Positions 25,270 to 34,088 of a stretch of DNA of 52,087 nt are shown here, in pieces. The stretch spans positions 1-52,087 of the forward strand of contig CAIWTA010000294.1 in assembly GCA_903915465.1 (NCBI GenBank). The letters are read 5' to 3'. Each line of letters starts with the position of its first letter. The first letter of the stretch is position 1. Position numbers and translations under genes: made by a program. The stretch is from an uncultured Bacteroidales bacterium (lineage in GTDB: Bacteria > Bacteroidota > Bacteroidia > Bacteroidales > FEN-979). Below the pieces are notes generated by a model, which saw only the letters and a list, made by a program, of their open reading frames with translations, was not told the origin of the DNA and made no database searches.

Positions 25270-27417
25270 TCATAAAGATACGATCTTTTTTCGATGAAGT
25301 TGCAGGAACCCTGCACTAAACAAGTTCAATAAAACAAGGATCTGACAAGACCAGACTACACCTGCAAGAGGAATTAGAAAGATTGAAATTACTATCGCTC
25401 CCAGTGCCGAACCAAATAAGTCGGCTGCATAATTTTTTGCTGGCATATTTGCTGTATTACCAATCCTAAGCAAGGTTGACACAGAAAATTCCATACCGGT
25501 CAGGAATGATACAATCAGCGTCAGCACCCCAAGGATCACCATGGTTATTGTATCTGAGAAAAAGAAGGTGTTTATTGCAAGGAGAATAAACGGGAGAACA
25601 GCACAAAAACACCCCAGAGAAATCTGAAGGTAGAAATATTGCCGGAAGGAAGATCGTGAAGTTATCTTTGGCTGAAACCATGAACCAGCAGCCAACCCCA
25701 TCATAAACAATGTGATTATCACACCGGCCATCTGGAACACATATCCATAGGTTGATTGAAAAACAATGAGGAGGATGATTTCTACAGAAGAAGCCGTAAA
25801 TCCACCTGAAAATAACCCCAGGCTAATGGAATTTATGCTGAAACCCATCACAATGAATATTATCAAAAGAGCAATTCCAATAATCAGATAATTGGTTTGA
25901 AAGAAAGAGTTCCAGTATTTGATTTGCAGGAAAAAGCCTATTGGCCTGAGATCATGATTTATACCCTGGGATTTTGTAAGCTGGCTGACAATGAATTTAC
26001 TCCTGTCTTTTAACAAATCATCATCAAGATAATATTGGTTCACATATTGGGTTGAGATTCCCTTTTCCTTGATCAATCTGGCAATATCATGACGAATCGG
26101 AGCATCCGACACTATAAAATAATTCTTCTGACCAGGTAATATTATGATATTCTTAAAAACAGATTGAAGAGTTTGATAAATTGTTGAATTCAATTGGGCT
26201 GCATTCTCACTTACATAATCAGCGGTTGAAGGAAGTCCTAGAGAGATTACGGCACCCGGGTTGAGCCTGGATTTTATCAAACGGAAAAATTCGAGTGTAT
26301 AAAAACGGTTAATCTGAAGTGTGGAAGGTTCCGGAAGATTGATCAGGACAATGTCATATTTTTCAATTGTTGTTTTCAGGAACCTGCGGGCATCTTTCTC
26401 AATCACATGGATCCTTTGATCGACCCGGGTATTTGAGAATGCAGACCCTAATGCAATTATTGCCGGGTTCATTTCCAGGTAATCAATCCGGCGAGGATTG
26501 TATTTAAGGATTTCCTTCAAAGTCCCGGCAATTCCTCCAGAAATTAACAGGATATCCTTCGGGGCAGGGTGTTGAACCATGCTGAAATGAATTGCTTCTT
26601 CATTAAAAATCTCATTCCCTGAAGAAAAAAGTAACAAACCGTTCTCATAATAATTCAGCTGACCCTCATTTTCTGTAACAACTACTTTCCCATATGGTGA
26701 AAACTTACTACTCAACAATTTCTGACCAGGATACAAGATATGGTCAGTATAATCCTGCAAGTTTGAAAAAAACGGAAGAATCATCAAAGCCAGAGCAATG
26801 GGAGTCAGAAGAATTTTTAATCCATTTCGCGATGAAGTCCAGACAAACAGAAGAAAGACCAGCAAGTTTAAAACCAGCAGGATACGTAAGCTTATCCAAT
26901 TGTCAAATAACCAGAGAAAGATAAAATTGACCAGAATGCCTGCTGTCATACTTCCAAATGATTCCAATGAGTAAGACTTTCCATATTTATTTTTACCAGT
27001 CTTTTCAGAAAGAAATGATGCGTAAGCGACAAATAAAAACCCATTCAAAAGGCAAAATGGCGCAAGAATCAGGAATGAAGTGTAAAAAATCGTGGTAAGG
27101 CTAATCATGCTACCGTAAGGAATAGAAAAGGCTTTCCAAAGGTCAAGTCTAAAGGTTGTCAGGAGTGGTAATATTGAAAAGAGAAATTGTAAAAAAATAA
27201 GGAATGAAAATTGTTCTTTTACTCTATGAAAAAAACTTCCCAGGAAAGCTCCCAGCCCCGTCAAGATCATCCAATTAGCCAGAACTATTCCCAGAATGAG
27301 CTCATTCCCGTATAAGATAGCCATGAATTCACGCAGTAAATAAATCTGTGTGAAAAGAGCGGTAAATCCTAAAGCAAAAAGAGATATCCGCAAAATTCCT
27401 TCAATTCTGACAGGCAT
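25270..27417 (-). CDS. Membrane-embedded spermidine-synthase-like protein
   Basis: A 715-residue protein with about seven helices (8-215), a Rossmann methyltransferase-like domain resembling spermidine synthase (about 235-440) and about seven further helices (500-705). The usual GGGDG loop reads SGGIAG (293-298), and the aminopropyltransferase catalytic Asp of the D-S-x-D-P motif is replaced by INLPEPSTLQINRFYT (359-374). It therefore probably does not make spermidine; a different SAM- or decarboxylated-SAM-dependent transfer at the membrane is possible. It lies in the AmmeMemoRadiSam cluster, with its own -7 box overlapping the divergent fusion gene's promoter. Confidence 0.8.
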   Translation of the reverse strand: MPVRIEGILRISLFALGFTALFTQIYLLREFMAILYGNELILGIVLANWMILTGLGAFLGSFFHRVKEQFSFLIFLQFLFSILPLLTTFRLDLWKAFSIPYGSMISLTTIFYTSFLILAPFCLLNGFLFVAYASFLSEKTGKNKYGKSYSLESFGSMTAGILVNFIFLWLFDNWISLRILLVLNLLVFLLFVWTSSRNGLKILLTPIALALMILPFFSNLQDYTDHILYPGQKLLSSKFSPYGKVVVTENEGQLNYYENGLLLFSSGNEIFNEEAIHFSMVQHPAPKDILLISGGIAGTLKEILKYNPRRIDYLEMNPAIIALGSAFSNTRVDQRIHVIEKDARRFLKTTIEKYDIVLINLPEPSTLQINRFYTLEFFRLIKSRLNPGAVISLGLPSTADYVSENAAQLNSTIYQTLQSVFKNIIILPGQKNYFIVSDAPIRHDIARLIKEKGISTQYVNQYYLDDDLLKDRSKFIVSQLTKSQGINHDLRPIGFFLQIKYWNSFFQTNYLIIGIALLIIFIVMGFSINSISLGLFSGGFTASSVEIILLIVFQSTYGYVFQMAGVIITLFMMGLAAGSWFQPKITSRSSFRQYFYLQISLGCFCAVLPFILLAINTFFFSDTITMVILGVLTLIVSFLTGMEFSVSTLLRIGNTANMPAKNYAADLFGSALGAIVISIFLIPLAGVVWSCQILVLLNLFSAGFLQLHRKKIVSL

Positions 27418-27421
27418 GTAT

Positions 27422-27429
27422 TAACTTTG
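27422..27429 (+). promoter_or_regulatory. -7 box for the MEMO-AMMECR1 gene (TAACTTTG)
   Basis: Exact TAnnTTTG match 25 nt upstream of the ATG at 27455, inside the 37-bp divergent spacer. Confidence 0.5.
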
Positions 27430-27440
27430 TAAAAGACAAT

Positions 27441-27448
27441 CAAATTTA
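27441..27448 (-). promoter_or_regulatory. -7 box for the spermidine-synthase-like gene (TAAATTTG)
   Basis: Minus-strand TAAATTTG, 23 nt upstream of the ATG at 27417. It faces the plus-strand box at 27422-27429, so the two polymerases would interfere and the cluster is probably balanced from this spacer. Confidence 0.45.
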
Positions 27449-27454
27449 TAAAAA

Positions 27455-28993
27455 ATGCAGAAGATCCGTTCCATATTCTGGATGTTGATATTCATTCTGT
27501 TGATTATCAATGGCTGTAATTCACAGAATGAGAAACTCATCAATCAACCGGTTGATCGCCCGATGGCAGCAGCCGGAAAATTCTATCCAGCCGATCCGAC
27601 TATCCTGAAGTCAATGTTATCAAGCCTATTCTCACAGGCAAAGCCCAAGTCTGTTGATCATGTAGTTGCCATAATTTGTCCCCATGCAGGTTATGAATTT
27701 TCCGGAGTCGTAGCAGCCAGCTCTTACAATCAGCTCCCGGCAAATCAGCAGTATGATAATATTTTTATTATCGGATCCAGCCATCAGGTATCTTTTCAGG
27801 GAGCATCGATTTATAACATTGGAGATTATCTGACTCCACTTGGAAAAGTGAAGGTCAATACGGAGCTTGCTACTAAACTTATCAATGAGAACCCGGTTTT
27901 TACCTTTAACCCTGAGGCCGATAAAGGTGAGCACAGCATTGAGGTACAGATTCCATTTCTGCAATATCACCTGAAAAAAAGTTTTTCCATAGTACCGATT
28001 GTTCTCGGTACACAATCGGAGCAATCGTGTAAAAAGATCGCACAGGCTTTAAAACCTTATATGAAGGAGAACAATTTATTTGTCTTCAGTTCCGATTTTT
28101 CACATTATCCTTCTTATGACGAAGCGGTTGCAGTTGATAAAAAGACCTGCGATGCGATCCAATCCAATTCCCCTAAAAACCTGCTAAATACAATAAAAGA
28201 AAATGAACGAAAAGACACGCCCAATCTTGTCACAAGTCTCTGTGGATGGACTTCTGTACTGACAATGCTTTATATTACTTCTGATGATCCCAGCTTTGAG
28301 TTGACACCACTGCAATATAAAAATTCGGGAGATTCAAAATATCCGGATAAATCGCGGGTTGTAGGATACTGGGCGATTGCTGTTTCGAAAAAAGGACCAA
28401 AATCATCAACTTCTTCTGAATTCCAATTCAATACTAATGATAAAAAGGAGCTGCTTAAAATTGCCAGAAATACAATTGTTCAATATGTCTCTGAAAAGAA
28501 GAAGCCTGTTATTGATGCAAATGAAATGCCGGAAAACCTTAAGTTGCACGCAGGAGCATTTGTTACATTGAAAAAAAACGATGATTTGCGGGGTTGTATT
28601 GGGCGATTTTCTTCCGAAGAGCCATTGTACCAGCTTGTTCAGGAGATGGCAATTGCATCAGCTACAGAGGATACAAGATTTCTGCCAGTAAAGTCTCAAG
28701 AGATTGATCATCTGGAAATCGAGATCTCAGTATTATCTTCAATGAAAAAAATCACCTCTCCGAATGAGATTATTTTAGGGAAACATGGGATCTATATCAA
28801 AAAAGGATATTCTTCAGGAACATTTTTACCACAGGTAGCTACAGAGACTGGTTGGAGTAAAGAAGAATTTCTAGGTCACTGTTCCCGCGACAAGGCTGGT
28901 ATCGGATGGGATGGCTGGAAAACTGCTGAACTTTATGTTTACGAAGCCACTGTCTTTTCGGAGAAGGAGATCAACGGCCACAAAGATCAATGA
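27455..28993 (+). CDS. MEMO-AMMECR1 fusion lipoprotein (AmmeMemoRadiSam B+A)
   Basis: A 512-residue fusion of the two non-radical-SAM components of the AmmeMemoRadiSam system. A lipoprotein signal (IRSIFWMLIFILLIINGC, lipidated Cys 21) places it on the outer side of the inner membrane or beyond. The MEMO domain (about 35-313) is related to LigB extradiol dioxygenases and keeps CPHAGY (H77), SSHQ (H110), GEHSIEVQIPF (H160), SSDFSHY (H217) and C263. The AMMECR1 domain (about 328-505) carries the invariant LRGCIG (378-383). The function of the system is unknown in any organism. Its 3' end overlaps the convergent addB by 23 bp. Confidence 0.9.
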   Translation: MQKIRSIFWMLIFILLIINGCNSQNEKLINQPVDRPMAAAGKFYPADPTILKSMLSSLFSQAKPKSVDHVVAIICPHAGYEFSGVVAASSYNQLPANQQYDNIFIIGSSHQVSFQGASIYNIGDYLTPLGKVKVNTELATKLINENPVFTFNPEADKGEHSIEVQIPFLQYHLKKSFSIVPIVLGTQSEQSCKKIAQALKPYMKENNLFVFSSDFSHYPSYDEAVAVDKKTCDAIQSNSPKNLLNTIKENERKDTPNLVTSLCGWTSVLTMLYITSDDPSFELTPLQYKNSGDSKYPDKSRVVGYWAIAVSKKGPKSSTSSEFQFNTNDKKELLKIARNTIVQYVSEKKKPVIDANEMPENLKLHAGAFVTLKKNDDLRGCIGRFSSEEPLYQLVQEMAIASATEDTRFLPVKSQEIDHLEIEISVLSSMKKITSPNEIILGKHGIYIKKGYSSGTFLPQVATETGWSKEEFLGHCSRDKAGIGWDGWKTAELYVYEATVFSEKEINGHKDQ

Positions 28994-31865
28994 AATCACA
29001 ATATTCGCAACGTGAGTTGTCTTCAGTTTGTTGAAAAGGAACATACGGATCGAAAATCGACTCCAGAATTTCAATTAACACCTTTTCAAAGGTAAGAATG
29101 TCTTCTCCCGTGATATTCCCTTTGCCTTTATTTTGCTCCTTTTCAGGAAGAATGACCTGCATGAATCCTTCATTTATTTTTCGTAAAGAAATAATCCCTG
29201 TCATTATTCTTCCCTGGTCCTCCCTGAAATTATGGTTAAACAAGTAAACGTAAGTCAACAGCTGCAAGATCTTGCTGAACTCCGGATCGCTCTGAAGAAG
29301 CTGCCAGTCTTCCAGAACAAGGTCCTTTGCGGAAACTTTCCCACTCTTGTAATCGATGATCTGCCAATCCTCTCCTACCCTGTTTATCCTGTCAATAAAT
29401 CCTTTCAGCTTGATATTCAGAGATCCGTTTTGATTGGGTATTTCTATCTTTCGTTCGATATATTGTTCAAGATTGTAGAGGATCAAATCTAATCCCTGTG
29501 TTGCCAGGATTTCCATGTTCTTCAATTCATAATAAAGATATCTGCGGACCATTATTTTTCCAACTTTTACCAGCAGGTGATTTTTCCCAAAGCTAACATC
29601 AAAGCCCTGGTATTTTTTCCGAAACGCCTGGTCAACTGCTGCTTCATGATTTTTGATCATGCTCTCCAAAGCCACTTTCTCAAGCTTACTGTTTTTGTAT
29701 GGCGCAAACAAGATTTCGAGTGCTTTATGCACTGCCAACCCCAAAATTTGTGCATCGATCGTATCCTTGATCTCTCTGGGTTCTTCCAATCCGAGTAAAT
29801 CCTTGAAATAGAATTTAAGCGAACACTGGACCCAATTATTCAGCGCTGTTGGAGAAATGCCTGAAACAGCTTTATTCATCAATTTATCATAAACATCACC
29901 AGTCTTAGGGATCTGAATTATCGGTTGCATTTCCCCAATCGGTGGAGTTGTGACCAGAATATCTTCCTCAATTTTTATAGAAGGATTATATGTTGTCAGT
30001 TCGTGCAGGATCTGTTTGATAAATCTGCTTTTCTCACCTCCGCCCAATTCATCGGCTTCCGTATTGTAAAGTAGATGTATCGTGGAAGCTCGCTGCAGGA
30101 GCCGGTAAAAATGATAAGCAAAAATTGAATACTTAGTTTTGTAGGTAGGAAGTTGGAAATGTCGTCGGATATCGAATGGAATAAATGATTGGGTGGTTTT
30201 CCCGGCGGGAAGAAGATCCTCATTCGCTGAAAGAAGGATAAGTTTATCAAAATCAAGTGTCCTTGTTTCAAGCATTCCCATTATCTGGATTCCTTTCAGG
30301 GGTTCTCCGTAGAATGGCAAGGAAGTAAACCCGGCAATTTGCTTAAATAGATTGTATAGGGTTTGAATGTTCTTTATGGAGTTATATTTTTCGGAAAGTG
30401 CGGAGAGCTTGAAAATAATCTTTGAAAAAGCAAAAAGAAACTCCAGTTCCAGCTGACCTGTACGGGTTTCTGTACCTTTTTTTTGCCTGATTAATCCATC
30501 ATGCAAGCTGCCAATAAATTGCTTAAGATTTCTAAGTGCTTCATTTATATTGTTCCATGGCTCGAATAACGGGTCGATGAAACTAAGGTTCTGGGAAAAT
30601 AGTCCGGCGGAGGACTGGTACAGCTCCTTTTTTCCCAGGAAGACCATGTTTCCGTTTTTTATTGAATGAATGAGGTCTTCCAGAGAAAAAGGGCTTCCTA
30701 CCGTTAATGTCCTGGCTATTCCTGACATATAAGGATGCTGAAGAATTTTGAGGACATCCCTGAAATAAAAGTTCCCCGTGTTAGTTCTTGCAGATAATGA
30801 GAACCGTTGAATGTTGACATGCATCCTGAAAATGGTATCCAGCAAATCAAATAAAGGAGTCTGCCTGAGGGGAAGTCCCATCGTGATATTCAACTCGTTT
30901 ACGTTTTCCGGAAGAGAATTAAGTAATGGAACCAGCAATTGCTCATCCATCATAACAACTGCAGTGTTCTCAGCCTGCGTACCATCAGAGTCGATTTCGC
31001 TAAGCAACTCGCCGCAAAATTTCGTTTGTCCGACATGGAGAGGAACCCCGGTTATTCTGATTGTTTTTGAGGAATTCTTAAAATCTTCACCCATCCACTG
31101 AAAAGGAATATTTTTCCATTTCTTTCTCCAATTCCTTAAAAAATAACCTGCTTCCTGTTTGTCGTCTTCCAAATAGTAAGCATCTGCATCCCATAAAATC
31201 TCACCTTTACCAGATTCGACAAGGGCATCAATAAGAATTTCCTCTGATTTGGTCATTGCATTAAATCCGGCAAAGACCACCTTTTTCCATTCCAGATCTG
31301 CCACCAATGATGGTATCATTTCGGAAGTTTTTCTGAACAGCAATCCCGGATAAGCCTGTCCAGATGCCAATAGCCGGGAAGTAAGAAGTTCGTGATAATG
31401 ATTTAATGAATTAAAGAAATGGAGGTATTGCTTTTCGAAATCCGTCAGCGGAGTATTCTCCAGGTTCCATAATGTCAGTGCTTTGGCTTCATTGAGAAAT
31501 GCAAACAGTTCAGCGGAATTGACGAGATAACTATCGATCTCGTTAAAATCGCCGATGAGTTGCTGGCCCCAGTGGATAAACTCGTCAAATTCCTGGGCTT
31601 TTTCACCTTCGAGGATTTTATGCACTTCATAGAGTTCAAACAATACTTCCGTTGGATCACAAACTTTCAGGTGTGAAAGTCTGATCATAAAATCTTCGAT
31701 GGAAAAAACAAATGGTGCCCAAATGCTCTTTTTTATAAGGTCTGCGATGTATTTTTTCAGGTAAAGGCCGGCTCTGCGATTGGGAAGAACAATGCATATA
31801 TCAGAAATTGCATCACCGTATTGGCGATACAGATACTCAGCCGTTTTTATGAGAAATTTTGGCAT
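28971..31865 (-). CDS. addB: AddB-like helicase/PD-(D/E)XK nuclease subunit
   Basis: Partner of AddA in double-strand break end processing. The 964-residue protein has a degenerate helicase-like N-terminal half and a C-terminal RecB-type nuclease domain (IDRINRVGEDWQIIDYKSGK, with catalytic Asp and DYK). A Cys in WVQCSLKFYF and the terminal CEYCDFIDLC supply four cysteines in the pattern of the AddB Fe-S cluster. The ATG at 31865 is preferred to a TTG two codons earlier. It is the last gene of the tamB-addA operon and overlaps the convergent MEMO-AMMECR1 gene. RexB is an alternative name for this type of subunit. Confidence 0.85.
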   Translation of the reverse strand: MPKFLIKTAEYLYRQYGDAISDICIVLPNRRAGLYLKKYIADLIKKSIWAPFVFSIEDFMIRLSHLKVCDPTEVLFELYEVHKILEGEKAQEFDEFIHWGQQLIGDFNEIDSYLVNSAELFAFLNEAKALTLWNLENTPLTDFEKQYLHFFNSLNHYHELLTSRLLASGQAYPGLLFRKTSEMIPSLVADLEWKKVVFAGFNAMTKSEEILIDALVESGKGEILWDADAYYLEDDKQEAGYFLRNWRKKWKNIPFQWMGEDFKNSSKTIRITGVPLHVGQTKFCGELLSEIDSDGTQAENTAVVMMDEQLLVPLLNSLPENVNELNITMGLPLRQTPLFDLLDTIFRMHVNIQRFSLSARTNTGNFYFRDVLKILQHPYMSGIARTLTVGSPFSLEDLIHSIKNGNMVFLGKKELYQSSAGLFSQNLSFIDPLFEPWNNINEALRNLKQFIGSLHDGLIRQKKGTETRTGQLELEFLFAFSKIIFKLSALSEKYNSIKNIQTLYNLFKQIAGFTSLPFYGEPLKGIQIMGMLETRTLDFDKLILLSANEDLLPAGKTTQSFIPFDIRRHFQLPTYKTKYSIFAYHFYRLLQRASTIHLLYNTEADELGGGEKSRFIKQILHELTTYNPSIKIEEDILVTTPPIGEMQPIIQIPKTGDVYDKLMNKAVSGISPTALNNWVQCSLKFYFKDLLGLEEPREIKDTIDAQILGLAVHKALEILFAPYKNSKLEKVALESMIKNHEAAVDQAFRKKYQGFDVSFGKNHLLVKVGKIMVRRYLYYELKNMEILATQGLDLILYNLEQYIERKIEIPNQNGSLNIKLKGFIDRINRVGEDWQIIDYKSGKVSAKDLVLEDWQLLQSDPEFSKILQLLTYVYLFNHNFREDQGRIMTGIISLRKINEGFMQVILPEKEQNKGKGNITGEDILTFEKVLIEILESIFDPYVPFQQTEDNSRCEYCDFIDLCGR

Positions 31866-31904
31866 TACCAATCAGCAGATAAAGTGTGGTTTATTGTTCA
31901 TTTA

Positions 31905-32639
31905 TCATTCCTCATTCAGGTCATGAACCGATTTTCCAATGTCTTTCCACTTTGAATCATTGTCTTCATAACAAATAATTTTCCTGGTTTTTGCAAGTCG
32001 CAGGTAAAGCTGAGTAAGGGAAAATTTTCCCTCTTCAGCCATCAATGAAAAAATCCGTGAATCCAGAATTTGAATACCGCTGAATGCAAGCTTGCGAATA
32101 TCGCCCGAAGCTTCCCTGGCTACGATCATCTCTCCTGTTTTAGTGTTTGTCCATCCAACCAACTGACCGGCATGATCAAAGAGAAAATACCGCAAAGTTT
32201 CCCTGTTTCTCACAGCTAATGTGGCAATAGCTGAATTCAAACAGTGGTAATCCAGCATTTTTCTGAAGTCAAGATCAGAGATGATATCGACATTACGGAC
32301 AATGAATGGATGGTTGCCATGAAAAAAATCTGAGACATTTTTCAGGCCTCCGCCTGTATCAAGCAATTGGCCGGATTCATCGGAAACAGAAATGCGGAGA
32401 CCGAAATTTTCATTTTTTTTAAGAAAGTCGATAATCTGACCAGCAAAATGGTGAACGTTGATGATTATTTCTTTCACACCTGCATTTGCAAGATGCGTAA
32501 TTGCTCTTTCAAGTAAAGTCCGGCCATTGATTTCCAATAGGGCTTTAGGTTTGGTATCTGTCAATGGTTTTAGCCTGGTACCTAAACCTGCGGCAAGAAT
32601 CATTGCTTTGACGGAATGGTTTTGAGACGTATCTTTCAT
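31905..32639 (-). CDS. MurU-like sugar-1-phosphate nucleotidyltransferase
   Basis: A 244-residue nucleotidyltransferase with the signature GLGTRLKPLTDTKPKALL (18-35), then NVHHFAGQI and the metal-binding NVDIISDLD. It resembles MurU (MurNAc-1-phosphate uridylyltransferase) of the peptidoglycan recycling shortcut, which turns MurNAc-1-P into UDP-MurNAc. The neighbour one gene upstream is an AmgK-like sugar kinase whose product would be its substrate, 3 bp away, which supports the MurU reading over a generic mannose- or glucose-1-P enzyme. Substrate specificity is inferred from context. Confidence 0.78.
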   Translation of the reverse strand: MKDTSQNHSVKAMILAAGLGTRLKPLTDTKPKALLEINGRTLLERAITHLANAGVKEIIINVHHFAGQIIDFLKKNENFGLRISVSDESGQLLDTGGGLKNVSDFFHGNHPFIVRNVDIISDLDFRKMLDYHCLNSAIATLAVRNRETLRYFLFDHAGQLVGWTNTKTGEMIVAREASGDIRKLAFSGIQILDSRIFSLMAEEGKFSLTQLYLRLAKTRKIICYEDNDSKWKDIGKSVHDLNEE

Positions 32640-32642
32640 GGA

Positions 32643-34088
32643 TTACACGGGGAAATTCTTTGATTCTAAATGAATAAGCTCAACAGTGACAGAAAATTTT
32701 GACCGGATATGCCGTGCCAGTGCTTCTGCACAAAATACCGAGCGATGCTGTCCTCCGGTACATCCAAATGAAACAACCAGGCTGGAAAAATTTCGTTCAA
32801 TATACTTTTTAACACTCTGATCCACAATTGCAAAGGCATGATTCAGGAATTCATCCACCGATGGTTCTTTCTGAAGAAATTCGATCACCGGCTGATCTTT
32901 GCCCGTATATAGTTTATATTCGTCAAATTTACCAGGATTAGGCAATGCCCGGCAATCAAAGGTGAATCCCCCACCATTGCCTTTATTATCTTTCGGGATG
33001 CCGTTTTTGTATGAAAAGCTAAAGACTGAAACTCCCAAGGAGTTTTCCTTTGCCTGATAATGGCGAAAATCAGGATTAGCGATGATTTGCTCCAGCACTG
33101 AAGTTAGCATTGGAACGTTAGGAGGAAGCCGGTGATGAACTAAAAGATATTCCAGATTAAGGACAGCAAAAGGAATACTCTGGAGAAAATGAGGTTTGTT
33201 TTCATAGTATCCACGAAATCCATACGCACCCATTGCCTGAAGAATGCGGATAAGAACAAATCCATCATACAATTGAATGAATTGATCACGGTCAACCTTG
33301 ATATACTTGTTCAATTCGTTAAGATAGTACAAAAGCAACTCTTGTCGTATGGATTCAGGAATCGCAGCTTTTGCATCATACAGTAAAGAGGCAATATCAT
33401 ATTGCAAAGGTCCCTTGCGGCCGCCCTGGTAGTCGATGAACCATGGTTCTGATCCCACAAGCATAATATTCCTGGATTGAAAATCCCGGTACATGAAATA
33501 TTCACGTTCTGCCGTGAGCAGAAAATCCGTAAGCGTCGCAAAATCATCTTCCAGTTTTTGCTCATCAAAAGGGATCTTCGCCAGTTTGAGAAAATAATAT
33601 TTGAAATAGTTCAGGTCCCACATCATTGACTGACGATCGAAAGCCGGTCTCGGATAACATTTTGAATAATCCAGTTCTTTTCCCGCTTCAATCTGAAACC
33701 GGGGAAGCCAGTTGATAACCTTGTGATACAATGACTTAATTTCTTCAGGGAAATCCACCTGATTTGTAAGAATCTCTGAAAGAAATCCAAAAAGTGTTTG
33801 GTCACCCAGGTCTGAAAGAAGGTAAACCGGGTCTTTCTCACTGATGGCAAGTATTTCAGGGACAGGTAATCCGAGTTTGAGGCAATGATTTGTAAAAGAA
33901 TAAAAAGCTTCATTTTCTTTCCTGTCATCATTGAAGACGCCAATAACAGGAATCCCGGATGTTTCGATCCGATAGTATCTCCTTTCAGATCCTGAGCTTG
34001 GCAGCAGGCAGATTCCGAGTGCGTCAATGGAAGCATAGTGATGATAAAGATCCAGTAAAATAATTTCTTCCTTATTCATTTTCTCCAT
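32643..34088 (-). CDS. AmgK-like aminoglycoside-type kinase fused to RapZ C-terminal domain
   Basis: A 481-residue fusion. Residues 10-340 are a phosphotransferase fold with catalytic loop YRDFQSRN (200-207) and metal-binding D219 in FIDYQGG, like AmgK, the anomeric MurNAc/GlcNAc kinase of cell-wall recycling. Residues 345-481 match the RapZ C-terminal domain, including GGFTFDCRALPNPG and GCTGGQHRS (442-450). In E. coli that domain binds glucosamine-6-phosphate and directs decay of the GlmZ sRNA; the N-terminal RapZ kinase half is absent. A feedback or amino-sugar-sensing role is inferred. The ATG at 34088 abuts the addA stop, so translation is coupled. Confidence 0.85.
   Translation of the reverse strand: MEKMNKEEIILLDLYHHYASIDALGICLLPSSGSERRYYRIETSGIPVIGVFNDDRKENEAFYSFTNHCLKLGLPVPEILAISEKDPVYLLSDLGDQTLFGFLSEILTNQVDFPEEIKSLYHKVINWLPRFQIEAGKELDYSKCYPRPAFDRQSMMWDLNYFKYYFLKLAKIPFDEQKLEDDFATLTDFLLTAEREYFMYRDFQSRNIMLVGSEPWFIDYQGGRKGPLQYDIASLLYDAKAAIPESIRQELLLYYLNELNKYIKVDRDQFIQLYDGFVLIRILQAMGAYGFRGYYENKPHFLQSIPFAVLNLEYLLVHHRLPPNVPMLTSVLEQIIANPDFRHYQAKENSLGVSVFSFSYKNGIPKDNKGNGGGFTFDCRALPNPGKFDEYKLYTGKDQPVIEFLQKEPSVDEFLNHAFAIVDQSVKKYIERNFSSLVVSFGCTGGQHRSVFCAEALARHIRSKFSVTVELIHLESKNFPV

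Noticed and set aside
25270-27417. True spermidine synthase
   Set aside because: The GGGDG loop and the catalytic Asp motif are both replaced, and the domain is embedded between membrane helices.
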